NCBI GenBank assembly: GCA_027577415.1
Contig: JANBQS010000166.1
Coordinates: forward strand, 1-29,707
Source of the DNA: Coemansia sp. RSA 922
Lineage: Eukaryota; Kickxellomycota; Kickxellomycetes; Kickxellales; Kickxellaceae
Length of the DNA: 29,707 nucleotides
Direction: 5' to 3'
The number at the start of each line of letters is the position of its first letter. The first letter of the stretch is position 1. A model generated the notes under the pieces. The model was given only the letters and a program-made list of their open reading frames with translations, was not told the origin of the DNA and did not search any database. Both the position numbers and the translations under genes were made by a program. Shown piece by piece: positions 1-9,912 of the stretch.

Positions 1-922
1 TTGCCTATGCCAAGTTTATGCATCTAGTGTTCAGCCTTTGCCATATCCACTGCCTCCTCCAAATCTTATAGATGTTGTTCGACATGGCCATACTCACCTT
101 TTCCTTTCTTCAAGTCTCACTTCACTCTGTTTTTTTCTCGGCTTTCTTCAAACACCTCCCCGGGTTGATATTCCAGCTGTGCAAGCAAGTCTTGCAATAA
201 GCGACCAACACCTTTCGGCCAAAAAGAAAATCGAGCAAGCTGTGCTGACTTAAGCCCATGTGAATGGGCGAAGAAAAAAGAATAGCAAGCACATAGGCAG
301 CCTCCATTCACAAAAATAGACTCGTCCTCTCTTGCCATACCACTAAGGCAAGTACAACCCAGCTTTAGGTAATAAGAAAATCGACAAGTGACCAAGTACT
401 CGAGTAGAAGCACAAAAAAAAAGACTGGAAAAGGAAGAAAAAAGAGCGGTTTCTCTCGCTTAACAGAAAAAGTGCTTCAAAGGCCCACTTCAAAGCTTTC
501 CTTTTTTTTTTCCTTTTAAACATTTTTTTGTTTTGTTTCAAAGAAGCCCTGCATTTTTATTCACCCTTTTTTTCTTGGTGTGCATGCACAGTGTCGTCTT
601 TTTCTCATCACCCTCCTTGAGTGCAAAGGGATTTCTTTTTGCTTCTTTGAAAGTGCTCCTTTTTAAAACTGTGAAAGCATAGCCCAATTTTTTCCTCAAG
701 CAATAGGGTGTGCAAAGTAGGAAGAACGATTTGCTCATGTTTTGCCTTGTTCAAACAAGACTTTACTCTTCTCCCCTCCTCTTTGTTTCTTCTTGGTCAT
801 CACCTCTTCATATATTCACAATTTTTTTTATTCCCCCCTCCCATCTGACTTGAGACATACGCTCTGCAACTTTGTACACAGTTTTTATTTTTTAAACAGA
901 CTACACTGTCTATCCGCAGCTC
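1..922. other. Intergenic / promoter region without a supportable gene
   Basis: No reading frame here has convincing coding character. Short frames exist on both strands but match nothing I recognise. The region is rich in T and A homopolymer runs. TTCAAAG occurs twice close together (476-482 and 489-495), and CTTTGTTTC lies at 781-789; these resemble HMG-box-type CTTTG/CAAAG sites. A strong donor-like AG/GTGAGT reads on the minus strand with the GT at 97-96, so the extreme left end might hold a 5' exon of a gene running off the window. Pyrimidine-rich sequence up to 922, with AG dinucleotides just before the ATG, would also allow a 5'UTR intron for the following gene. The last ~200 bp is the likely promoter of that gene. 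Confidence 0.5.
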
Positions 923-3391
923 ATGGACAAAATGCCCAATATCGGCAACTACAGTGGGCCAACTGGCTACCCCGGGCCAGCAGACTATCCCGGGTCAATA
1001 AACTACTCCGGACCAACAGACTACTCCGGACCTATGAACAACCCCGAGTGGCAGAGATACGCTCACTACACTACTACTGGAGCTGCCGGTAGAGGCCAAG
1101 CAGGAGGCAAGGGTATGTCTTCAAAAGTAGGTCGACCACCTCCACGGACGAAAACACCATGGACAGCAGAAGAGAACCGCAATTTATTCCGGGCCATGGC
1201 CGAGTACATCTACGTGGACAAGCAAGGAATGAAACCCCTAGCCATCTACCTAAATCCAACCGAACTAGACCACGTCGAATCTTGCGAAAACGCTTTACAC
1301 ATGACCGACGAAGATATTGCCTCTTCCCTGCTCGAACAAGGTATTGAAGTGAACCCTAACCGGCGTAGTGACCTATTATTCCACGTACTTCGTCATTTAC
1401 AGAGAGCTTCAGGTAACCAAAGCACTCGAGTAGTTAACGAGAAAGTCAAAAATGTGCGTAGTCGTATTGTCAACCTCTTCATGAATATGTATAATGATGG
1501 GGATTTGCCCAGCAAGCGACCCATTCGTTATGTTTCAGCTCTATTGACCAGTCTAGTCAATTCGCCTTTTTTCCCTATGGACGCCCTAGACCCTGCTACT
1601 GCCGCCAATGTTTACTCTATGACCGATACAAGACACGATGTTAGTTTATGGCTACAAGCAATGTTTTGGTTACATCCAAAGGCCATGTACGAGTTTATTA
1701 GTCAGTGCGCTTTGCAAATCGTCCGCGCTCAAGCCGAACACACACCCATGACCATGCGCACAGTAGAGGAACATAATGTGTTATCTGAAACGCCAGAGTA
1801 TCGTACAATCATCTCCCTGCTACACCAATTGGTTGTAAACTTGAACGGCGGTGGTCCTGCTAAAAAACCCAAGCCAGGCTCTTCAAGCTCTAAAGTAACC
1901 GGTATTAAGCGTGGTGCACACGACGACTTTGACGATATCAACGATGAGGACGATATGTATGATGGCAGTCTAATGACTAGAAGGCGTAAGCGTAAGGGAC
2001 AAGGAATGGAGTCCAAAAAGATGACCAATGGCAATGACATTGAGGTAGTTGCTAATGACGGCATAAAAGTATCTCTCACGCTATTTGACTTGCTAAAGAC
2101 TGAGGAAAAGCTATTACTAGCCGGTATCAGTATTAGAATGCTAGCAGCTACTGGTGGAATTATTCGTAATACTCAAGGTGCTGATTTAGATATCAAGTAT
2201 CATATGTACCGGTTATGGACTTGTATTTCTCGTCTAGCTGATGTAGCAAATTTGTTCCAAAGCAATGACAGGGGTGGTAATCCAGAAGCAGTGGAGACTA
2301 ATTCTACATTTGCTGAATTCGTAGTAGTCAAGTATTTCTCTGGTCCATTCGAGCAGAATAACATCGAGCCACGTGTACGTGTATCCAAGGATCGCACACC
2401 ATGCCCTGGTGGTCTAGCTAGTCTGGAGAGGCTTATCAAGCAGACATTTGCATCGACCGAAGAAGAGTCTCGAGAGGAGATTCCAATTTGGCTGACTGTC
2501 ACTAAACGACAAGACAACAAGTACGTTTTGGCACTTATCATTACATCACCAGAAATCGAAGTGCCTATTGAAGACGGCGTATCCTTGTTCTATGGTCGTC
2601 ACTACTCGGACCAAATGCTTGGACCAGTAATCGGCCAGGCGATATCTAGTGGTGGCAATGCAATGATGGGTATGCTGCCTATTCAGAGTCACAGCGGTTT
2701 GGATCCATGGCCATGGATGCCAGGACAAGCACAGTCAATCTCCGTTGAAGCAGGGTTTATTGGCCATATACCGTTGACATCGGAGGATAACGAAACTCTA
2801 ATCGTGGCTACTATCAACTACCGCGGCGTTGACAAGGCCACCCCCTGGCATGAGCCTCGGATAATGACAGAGGTCATCTTTGACTGCCAGCAGAGCTTTG
2901 CCAATCTGGGTATCTCTGGACACGCACCGCCATACCAGCATCTATTGCAAAGTGGAGTCGCCGAGGCAATGACAGCCGCGGCATCTACTGTTGCTGCTCT
3001 GACTAGAAACCACTCACCACTTCTACTGCCTACTGACCCCACGTCGTTCTCCATCTTGCCCGATGACGTCGGTCACTTGGACCAGCCTGTGTACTATGAC
3101 CATGTACCCAACGAGATATTGGCATCGGGCTTTGGAAACGCTTACCATCACGAATTGGGTATAACGGCTCCAAACTCGGCGGCTATCTTGGGTAGAGGCC
3201 CCATTAACGGCAATTTGCCACTGGCTACTTCTTCAGCAGCCAATTTGCTTCTCTCACCTCAGCCGTACTTTTCGAACGATCTCATGGGCCAATATCAACA
3301 GAACGATTGGGCATCAGCAAACTTTGGCCCAGCAGATCCGTATCCGCAGTTCTTTGAACCGTTTGATGGTCCAGACTATCCGCTAAATTAG
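923..3391 (+). CDS. Unknown 822-residue protein with N-terminal hexapeptide repeats, possible nuclear regulator
   Basis: I do not recognise the family. The uninterrupted frame starts at the first in-frame ATG after a pyrimidine-rich leader. Residues 9-38 are five 6-residue repeats of the form (N/G/D)-Y-(S/P)-G-(P/S)-x. Around residues 75-90 is K-T-P-W-T-A-E-E-N, which resembles the start of a Myb/SANT helix, but the later tryptophans of a true SANT fold are not evident. Residues 330-347 are strongly acidic (DDFDDINDEDD) and are followed by a basic cluster, TRRRKRK, at about 352-358 that could be a nuclear localisation signal. The last 30 residues are rich in P, F, Q and D, like an activation domain. 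No signal peptide or membrane segment is visible. A nuclear or transcriptional role is inference only. It is convergent with the SYLF gene. Confidence 0.85.
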   Translation: MDKMPNIGNYSGPTGYPGPADYPGSINYSGPTDYSGPMNNPEWQRYAHYTTTGAAGRGQAGGKGMSSKVGRPPPRTKTPWTAEENRNLFRAMAEYIYVDKQGMKPLAIYLNPTELDHVESCENALHMTDEDIASSLLEQGIEVNPNRRSDLLFHVLRHLQRASGNQSTRVVNEKVKNVRSRIVNLFMNMYNDGDLPSKRPIRYVSALLTSLVNSPFFPMDALDPATAANVYSMTDTRHDVSLWLQAMFWLHPKAMYEFISQCALQIVRAQAEHTPMTMRTVEEHNVLSETPEYRTIISLLHQLVVNLNGGGPAKKPKPGSSSSKVTGIKRGAHDDFDDINDEDDMYDGSLMTRRRKRKGQGMESKKMTNGNDIEVVANDGIKVSLTLFDLLKTEEKLLLAGISIRMLAATGGIIRNTQGADLDIKYHMYRLWTCISRLADVANLFQSNDRGGNPEAVETNSTFAEFVVVKYFSGPFEQNNIEPRVRVSKDRTPCPGGLASLERLIKQTFASTEEESREEIPIWLTVTKRQDNKYVLALIITSPEIEVPIEDGVSLFYGRHYSDQMLGPVIGQAISSGGNAMMGMLPIQSHSGLDPWPWMPGQAQSISVEAGFIGHIPLTSEDNETLIVATINYRGVDKATPWHEPRIMTEVIFDCQQSFANLGISGHAPPYQHLLQSGVAEAMTAAASTVAALTRNHSPLLLPTDPTSFSILPDDVGHLDQPVYYDHVPNEILASGFGNAYHHELGITAPNSAAILGRGPINGNLPLATSSAANLLLSPQPYFSNDLMGQYQQNDWASANFGPADPYPQFFEPFDGPDYPLN
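947..1036 (+). repeat. 18-bp coding minisatellite, five copies
   Basis: Five diverged 18-bp units in frame encode the hexapeptide repeats NYSGPT, GYPGPA, DYPGSI, NYSGPT and DYSGPM at residues 9-38 of the unknown protein. The CCCGGG/TCCGGA cores recur at fixed spacing. Copy number could vary between strains. Confidence 0.8.
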
Positions 3392-3562
3392 ATACTTTAT
3401 CAATTTCATTTTTATGTTATTCAAATATTTTTCAGTTTTACCTTTTTTACTTTTCACTAGGTAGCAAATGACAAAAAAGCTAGTGTTCAAAAAAAAAAAA
3501 AAATTTACGAAGAAAAAAGATGATAGGAAAGAAAAGGAAAGGTGAATGTTATGAAACGGTCC
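3392..3562. terminator. Convergent 3' ends of the unknown gene and the SYLF gene
   Basis: This 171-bp AT-rich spacer separates two stop codons facing each other. It has a long A-run from about 3489, T-rich runs before it and no further open frame. It probably holds both polyadenylation sites. No canonical AATAAA is obvious on the plus strand. Confidence 0.4.
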
Positions 3563-4632
3563 TCATGGCTTGTTGGGAGCTGTAGGGGAAGCAACAGTTC
3601 CAGTGGCGGTGCCAGGAGAGGTAGCACCAGGAGCAGCAGCGCTGGAGCGAGCAGCAGTGGGGCTGGTAGGACCAATGGGGCCAATAGCATCCTCGTCGTC
3701 CTCGCCATCATACAGAGTCTCGCGGCGTTGCTGTTGGCGCTGCTGCTGGTAGGCACCGGCAGAGTGGGCTGGCGGGGTGCAGCGTTCCTCAAGCACCATA
3801 CGCAAGACCTCCCACTCAGAGATGCCCTCTGGGGGCTCGATGACGCCATCAAGAACCTGGTCTGGCGGTGCGGGGCGCCCATAAAAGACCTCGTTGACGT
3901 CCTTACGCTGAATGACCATCGAGCCTTCGACCGAGATACCAGCAAACAGACCCTTGGACTTTGAGTACGAGTACACAGCAGCAGCAATGTTGTCCGAGTT
4001 GATGGCTGCCGAGATCTCACCACTGCGACCCACAGGACCAGCAGCAACCGATATGTTGGAGCCCAGCTGCACATTGGCGTTCTTCTCAAAGGCGCGCACA
4101 GCCTCGTCAGTATTCAGAATCATGACGACCTCAGTTAGCTGGCCGCCGATCTGGCCGCCAATTCCTATACCACCAGTGCTGATGGCCGAGGGACCGGACC
4201 ACGACCCGTTGGGAAGGCGAGCGCAGACTACGCCAGTGCCAATACGAGCAGTCCAAATAAATCCAGCTTTGATGACTGACATTACGGCGATGCCACAGCA
4301 GTGTTGCAGGATGTCGGCGGGGATGATATCGTCGATATCACCAATCTTTGGCGGCACTACAAAAAGGAAAGAATAGGAGGGAGGTGATTTAGAAGAATTG
4401 TGATTTGCTTCTTGCAAGCCAACTTTGTTTGTTGGGTGAAATCCGTACCAACAAACTCGGAAAGAATACGTGCGGCGCGCTCGCACTCCTTGGCCAATGT
4501 AAAGTGCTTGGTGACGTCCTTAAAGTTCTCCTGAACCTGAGCAGCGCCCATACGCAGCTTGTCAGCAAAAGATGGGTTGGCGAAGGAGCCCGAGCCAGCG
4601 TTGTCGTTGTTGTTATTGCCTCCGAAATTCAT
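3563..4632 (-). CDS. SYLF-domain (Ysc84/Lsb3-like, DUF500) lipid-binding protein, two exons
   Basis: Exon 1 is 4632-4449 and exon 2 is 4356-3563; splicing gives 325 residues in frame. The start at 4632 (MNFGGNNNND) is preferred to an upstream in-frame ATG at 4704, because the extra residues are a hydrophobic translation of the pyrimidine-rich leader. About residues 35-250 match the SYLF fold: an ECERAARIL helix, the VPPKIGDIDDIIP turn, KAGF, then GSWSGPSAI and G-G-I-G-G-Q-I-G-G-Q. The family binds phosphoinositides and actin and acts at endocytic membranes. Yeast Ysc84 and Lsb3 end in an SH3 domain. This protein lacks one and ends in an acidic DGEDDED patch followed by an Ala/Pro/Ser/Thr-rich tail. 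It shares a divergent promoter with the ABCC gene. Confidence 0.9.
4357..4448 (-). other. 92-bp intron of the SYLF gene
   Basis: The donor is GTACGG, with the GT at 4448-4447. The acceptor is a pyrimidine tract ending in TTTTGTAG, with the AG at 4358-4357. A CTAAAT branch-like sequence lies about 30 bases before the acceptor. Splicing is phase 1 and joins SEFV to VPPKIGD, as expected for SYLF proteins; reading through gives a stop. Confidence 0.8.
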
Positions 4633-5052
4633 CGTCAAAACGATTGTGACTAAAAAAAAAATAAAAAATAATGAAAATGAAGAAAAGAGAGAGCTTGTAC
4701 TCATTTCTCTTCTCCGCCAGGATCACGTCTTGGCAAGGGTCAGGGGACACGTAATCCACACGTGATTTCCTTAATCAAATGACGCAACTCGATATGTCAA
4801 CAGATGGAGCGCGTCGTTAATATCGCGGAAAATCTACGAGAAAGGGAGAAGAAAAAAGATTTTCCTCACCCTCTTTCAAAATTTTTTATATTTGTCGTGA
4901 CAAAAAACAAATAAAAAAAGTACTTGTTTTCTTCTACTCTATACTTATTATTATTATTATCACCTATTTCTTTTTTATTGCATCTATTTACATTATCTTA
5001 TTGCACTTTTCTATTACCTGTGGATCGCTATTAGGCACCTTTTTTTTTCTCT
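4633..5052. promoter_or_regulatory. Divergent promoter between the SYLF gene and the ABCC transporter
   Basis: This is a 420-bp head-to-head spacer. CACGTGA at 4759-4765 is a bHLH E-box (Cbf1/CLEAR type), and a second ACACGT lies 12 bases before it at 4747-4752. TGACGCAAC, resembling a CRE/AP-1 half site, follows at about 4780-4788. Nearer the transporter start the DNA becomes AT-rich, with a short TTA trinucleotide run around 4946-4960 and T-rich sequence up to the ATG at 5053. The binding proteins are inferred from motif shape only. Confidence 0.5.
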
Positions 5053-8000
5053 ATGCTGGGATCTCTTTGGACCGGTGGTCCCCACGGCGACATCGACAGG
5101 GCTACGGACATGGCGACGGTATGCGCTCCTCGCGAGCTTGGCAACGACTGTTTCCGACTGGGTGTGATCTGGCCCGTCCTAAACCTATCGCTTGTCAGTA
5201 TTCTTATTATTTTAGGAGGGGCTGGGTGGTCGTGGCGTACTCACCTGGTCGATCATAACAGTGGCGCACACCCATTGCGTGTATACAAGGATAACCGGCG
5301 TAAAATGTGCGTGGCGGCCATCATTGTATCCCTGGTGGGAATAGGCATCGCCACCAACACAGTGTTTGTTGTTGGATTGGGGTTCCAACAGACGTACTGG
5401 CAGTCGCAGCTGATATTTTGGAGCAGTTTGTGTCTGGCACATATCACTATTGGAGTTCATTGGACAGTGACCGTATCAGTGCTTGGACAGCTATTGGTGA
5501 GCTCGCTGATTGAGCCTTATTTTGGCTTTTTCACTGGCTCGCATATCTACGAGCCGCTCTTGGCCACCACTCACTCGCGGTCTGTACTTGCCACCGCAGT
5601 GGTCTCAGCCATTGCCACATTGGTTCTACTGAGTACGCATCGTCGCGGTACCTACCTGCCCCGCGACTCTGCTGAGGGCAGACATGAGTTGGCTGAGGCG
5701 ACAGAGTACCGTACGCCATTGACTCGCGTGCGTGTGGAGCAAGAGCCTCAGGCAGTGACGCCTGAGCGAGGATTTTCGATACTAGATACTTTGCTATTCG
5801 GCTGGGTTACTCCTGTCCTACGGCTTGGTACGCGTAAAACCATTGATGGCGGAGACCTTTATTGCCTAGACTCATGCGACCGCCCACTCAGCATCTGGCG
5901 CCGCTACACGAGCCTCCCCACCTTCCAGGGTTCTTTGATAAAGCGGTTGGCGGCTACCTTTGCGCCACAGTTATTGGCACAGGGTCTATTGGCATTGGGT
6001 AATTCGGCGTTAGAGTATGGTGGTCCGTTTTTCCTTCAGCGTATTCTGCACTCTATCCGTATGTACAATGCTCATCCACCAGACCACGAGTCCAGGGCTA
6101 TGGTGGTGGCTTCTACTAGTCGGTTGATATACCTCGATGCTATTGGACTACTATTGTGCTCGTTGTTGCACTCGGTCATGGTCAACCAAGTACTTTGGAT
6201 CGGCCGTCGTGTCAGTGTGCGACTACAAGGACTATTGGTCGCTGAGCTGTCGTCCAAGGCCTTGCGGCGTCGATGCAAGACCTCGGCACCGCCCAAAGAG
6301 GGCGAAGACAGCGAGGACGATAAGACAGCGTCAAGCGATGGGCGTGTGGCTAATATGCTGACCTCTGATCTCGAGTCTATTGGCCATATTTCATCGTACT
6401 TGAACGAGATCTACACTCTGCCGATTAAATTTGTCTTGGGCTCTTGGTACCTCTACAGTCTACTCGGCGTGTCCGCATTAATCGGTCTGACAATCACTGT
6501 CGTTTACTATCCACTGACAAAGCTGATGGTAATGTACCTTATAAAGTACCAGAAGCGGCTTATGGCTATCGAGGACGAGCGAGTGACGATGATTACGGAG
6601 ATGTTCCAGGGTATCCGTGCCGTCAAACTCTTTGGATGGCAGTCGAGGTTCATCGAACGAGTCCGCAATAAACGTACCGAGGAACTGGCATTATACTGGA
6701 AGCTGATGTTGTTGCAACTGCCTGTATCGTTTGTGCAGTCTATTACTACGTCATTGATGCTTATTTGCATTTTGGCCCTGTACTCGCTAGTGTTTGGACA
6801 TCCGCTGACTGCCGATATTGTGTTCCCCACGATCACCGTCTTCTCTATGGTCAGCGGGTCGTTTAACAGTGCACCCGGTATGTTCCGCTGGCTATCGAGC
6901 TGCTACGTGTCGCTTAAGCGTATTGAGTCGTTTATGGTCTTGTCGCCTGTCCAGGATCTCGATGACCGTATTGGTGAGAGTAGCGAGGTAGTGGGATTTG
7001 TTGATGCGTGTTTTGAGTGGTCTCCACCTGATGCCAATAGTACAAAGTCGTCAGCGGCATCTTCTGTCTCTGCTACACCCGTGGCTTCCTCGGGCTCATT
7101 GTCGCGCAAGGCTAGCGTGGCGACTGGGTTATCCCAAGCATCAGATGTCACTGAGCAGACGCCGCTACTGGCTGGTGGCAGTTCCGCTTCCATTGCTGTC
7201 AACGACATGGCTGCCGAGTCGGGACTGGTGCGGTTTACGTTACGCGACATCTCGCTGCGCTTCCCAGTCGGCGGCCTGTCGATAGTCGTGGGACCTACGG
7301 GCTCGGGAAAGTCGTCGCTGCTTTCTGCGCTGATCGGCGAGATGACTCTGACATCGGGTCGCGTTCTTTTGCCTTGCGCCGATGCATTATTGTTGGACGC
7401 TGAGCTGGCTGGAGGAAAGTACCGCGAGATCGTCGAACTCTCGGGCCAGCGCCGGGTTATGCGAGACATAGCCTATGTGGCGCAGGAGGCGTGGTTGCGT
7501 AATGCGACGATCCGCGACAATATTTTGTTTGGCGAGGCGTACGACCAGCAGCGCTACGAGGAAGTACTGCGCGTGTGCGCGTTGAAACCCGATCTGCGTA
7601 TCTTTGACGCTGGCGACCGTACAGAGATTGGCGAGCGCGGAGTCACTTTGTCGGGCGGCCAGAAGCAGAGAGTAGCCTTGGCACGCGCAGTGTACTCGCC
7701 ACGGCAGACCCTGCTTATCGACGACTGTTTGTCGGCTGTGGACGCGCATACTGCCAAGCACATTTTAATGGAGTGCCTTTTGGGCCAGACCCCGCTGATG
7801 CAGGGACGGACGCGTGTATTGGTTACGCATCACGTGGCTGCATGCCTGCCTCACGCCGATTATGTGGCGGTGATCCAAGATGGGCGAGTCTCGGCGTGTG
7901 GCGCGCCCGATGTTGTTCAGATCCAGGGTCTCGAGCTTAACCCCGCAGCTGGTCAGGGCGAGGATTCGGTTAGCTCGGCGAATGTCAATGATATGCGGAG

Positions 8001-9912
8001 TGAAGACGATTATGCAAGTGGCGCAGTGACAGGCGCATTGGTGGATGACGAGGAGCGCGAGCAAGGGTACGTCCGCCTAAGCGTGTGGCTGGATTATATG
8101 CGCATGTGTGGTCCGCCGTGGTACTGGGTCACTGTCATTGGCCTGATGTTTATTAACCGCACTACGTCCATAATCCAAGACTACTGCGTGCGCCTGTGGA
8201 TGAGCGCCTCCGACGATACCAGTGCCCCGCACACTGTGGTATTTTGGCTTACAGCCTATCTGCTCACTGGTCTATTGAGCACTGCTGTCAACCTCGCCGA
8301 CTGGGTCAACGAGGGTGTAGGAGCTTTGCGTGCTGGCCGTCGGTACCACGAACGACTTTTTGCACGCGTCATTGCTGCTACCCCGCGCTTCTTTGACAAG
8401 ACTCCGATCGGTCGAGTTATCAGCAGGTTCTCCCGAGATATGCGTACCATCGACGGAGACATTATCAATGAGATAACGGGACTTGTGTCGCAGCTCACGC
8501 ATATGATTAGCGTGTTTGCTATTATCTCCACAGTTACTCCTCCCTTTATTTTTGTCGCTCTGCTGATGACTCTGGCCTATGCGCGACTGGGCGTATACTA
8601 TCTGAACGCCACGCGCGAGCTGAAGCGTTTGGACTCTATATCAATGGCTCCGCTTCTGTCTTTGTTTAGCGAGCTGATTACGGGCGTCGAGTCTATTCGA
8701 GCATTTGGCGCTCAGAATCAGTACACTATGGAGGCTATGAACCGCGTCGACGTACATAACAGGCCGTACTATTTGTTGTGGGCGGCTAACCGCTGGCTAT
8801 GCTCGCGTATCGAATTGTTGGGCTGTCTCGTGGCGTTCTCTACTACGATACTCATACTATATAGCCTGGATACTATTGACGCTGGGTTGGCCGGTTTTGT
8901 GCTCATGTACGCCATATCGTTCTCGGACTACATGCTCTGGTTTATTCGTAATTACTGCGATTGCGAGATCAGTATGAACTCAGTCGAGCGCGTAACTCAG
9001 TATATGACTCTCGAGCAAGAAGCATCAATGTTCTCGGCCGCTGACTGTAAGCCACCGAGTGACTGGCCCACGAGTGGTAGTGTCAATGTTGAGGACCTAG
9101 TAGTCGAGTATGTGCCTGGTACTCCGGTCATTCGCGGTATTTCGTTCTCGGTCAAGCATGGTGAGAAGATTGGAGTGGTGGGTCGTACTGGTGCCGGCAA
9201 AAGTACATTGTCTCTGGCGTTTATGCGGTTCATCGAGGCCACACAGGGACGTGTTATTTTGGATAACGTGGACATTTCAAAGATCGGGTTGGAGGATCTG
9301 CGGCGCAACGTCACTATTATTCCACAGGACCCGACTCTGTTTAACGGCACTATTCGATTCAATTTGGATCCCTTTGCCGAATTCTCTGATGATCTACTGT
9401 GGGATGCACTCAAGCGCTCACACTTGGTTCATGACAGTCCCAGTACCAGCGGCACCACCAGCCCCGTCGTTGAGGCCGCTGACGGAGAGTGTGTCGTGGA
9501 TCGGATGAGTGGTATTTTCAAATCGCTTGACGCGGAGATTAAGGAGAATGGTCAGAACTTGTCCTTGGGTCAGCGGCAGCTCGTAGCTCTTGCCCGGGCA
9601 CTTGTGCGTCGCTCGCGTTTGATTATCATGGATGAGGCTACTGCCTCCGTCGACTTTGATACCGACGATCGTATTCAGCGCACTATCCGTGGCGCCGAGT
9701 TTGCCAACTCGACTCTGTTCTGTATTGCTCATCGCCTGCGCACTATTATTGACTATGACCGTGTGCTGGTTATGGATAACGGACAGATTGCCGAGTTTGA
9801 TACGCCGTGGAGCTTGTTGCAGAAAGAGTCGGGTGCCTTCAGAGCCATGTGCGAGAAATCTGGCGAGTATGACCATTTGGTTGCTGCTGCTTCTCAGTCC
9901 AGCCTAATTTGA
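5053..9912 (+). CDS. ABC transporter, subfamily C (MRP type), full length with TMD0
   Basis: One exon encodes 1619 residues, the usual size for an MRP-type exporter of conjugated or anionic compounds, often vacuolar in fungi. The order is an N-terminal TMD0 (first helices about 39-58 and 84-110), linker L0, TMD1 (from about 295), NBD1, TMD2 (from about 1011) and NBD2. NBD1 has Walker A GPTGSGKSS (747-755), signature LSGGQ (866-870) and Walker B LLIDD (887-891). Asp891 replaces the catalytic Glu, as usual for ABCC NBD1. NBD2 is complete: GRTGAGKST (1377-1385), LSLGQ (1503-1507), IIMDE with Glu1528, and His1560. TMD2 has the typical FFDKTPIGRVISRFS loop at about 1113. About 60 Ser/Ala-rich residues (662-725) are inserted in NBD1 before Walker A. 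The layout suggests the Ybt1/Vmr1-like group, but the substrate cannot be read from sequence. Confidence 0.95.
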   Translation: MLGSLWTGGPHGDIDRATDMATVCAPRELGNDCFRLGVIWPVLNLSLVSILIILGGAGWSWRTHLVDHNSGAHPLRVYKDNRRKMCVAAIIVSLVGIGIATNTVFVVGLGFQQTYWQSQLIFWSSLCLAHITIGVHWTVTVSVLGQLLVSSLIEPYFGFFTGSHIYEPLLATTHSRSVLATAVVSAIATLVLLSTHRRGTYLPRDSAEGRHELAEATEYRTPLTRVRVEQEPQAVTPERGFSILDTLLFGWVTPVLRLGTRKTIDGGDLYCLDSCDRPLSIWRRYTSLPTFQGSLIKRLAATFAPQLLAQGLLALGNSALEYGGPFFLQRILHSIRMYNAHPPDHESRAMVVASTSRLIYLDAIGLLLCSLLHSVMVNQVLWIGRRVSVRLQGLLVAELSSKALRRRCKTSAPPKEGEDSEDDKTASSDGRVANMLTSDLESIGHISSYLNEIYTLPIKFVLGSWYLYSLLGVSALIGLTITVVYYPLTKLMVMYLIKYQKRLMAIEDERVTMITEMFQGIRAVKLFGWQSRFIERVRNKRTEELALYWKLMLLQLPVSFVQSITTSLMLICILALYSLVFGHPLTADIVFPTITVFSMVSGSFNSAPGMFRWLSSCYVSLKRIESFMVLSPVQDLDDRIGESSEVVGFVDACFEWSPPDANSTKSSAASSVSATPVASSGSLSRKASVATGLSQASDVTEQTPLLAGGSSASIAVNDMAAESGLVRFTLRDISLRFPVGGLSIVVGPTGSGKSSLLSALIGEMTLTSGRVLLPCADALLLDAELAGGKYREIVELSGQRRVMRDIAYVAQEAWLRNATIRDNILFGEAYDQQRYEEVLRVCALKPDLRIFDAGDRTEIGERGVTLSGGQKQRVALARAVYSPRQTLLIDDCLSAVDAHTAKHILMECLLGQTPLMQGRTRVLVTHHVAACLPHADYVAVIQDGRVSACGAPDVVQIQGLELNPAAGQGEDSVSSANVNDMRSEDDYASGAVTGALVDDEEREQGYVRLSVWLDYMRMCGPPWYWVTVIGLMFINRTTSIIQDYCVRLWMSASDDTSAPHTVVFWLTAYLLTGLLSTAVNLADWVNEGVGALRAGRRYHERLFARVIAATPRFFDKTPIGRVISRFSRDMRTIDGDIINEITGLVSQLTHMISVFAIISTVTPPFIFVALLMTLAYARLGVYYLNATRELKRLDSISMAPLLSLFSELITGVESIRAFGAQNQYTMEAMNRVDVHNRPYYLLWAANRWLCSRIELLGCLVAFSTTILILYSLDTIDAGLAGFVLMYAISFSDYMLWFIRNYCDCEISMNSVERVTQYMTLEQEASMFSAADCKPPSDWPTSGSVNVEDLVVEYVPGTPVIRGISFSVKHGEKIGVVGRTGAGKSTLSLAFMRFIEATQGRVILDNVDISKIGLEDLRRNVTIIPQDPTLFNGTIRFNLDPFAEFSDDLLWDALKRSHLVHDSPSTSGTTSPVVEAADGECVVDRMSGIFKSLDAEIKENGQNLSLGQRQLVALARALVRRSRLIIMDEATASVDFDTDDRIQRTIRGAEFANSTLFCIAHRLRTIIDYDRVLVMDNGQIAEFDTPWSLLQKESGAFRAMCEKSGEYDHLVAAASQSSLI

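Noticed and set aside
742..1092. 116-codon plus-strand frame overlapping the start of the 822-residue gene
   Set aside because: It translates the promoter pyrimidine tract and then the repeat region out of frame; the other frame continues for 822 codons.
3542..3964. Plus-strand frames of 140 and 154 codons opposite the SYLF gene
   Set aside because: They are antisense shadows of the SYLF coding exon, with low-complexity translation.
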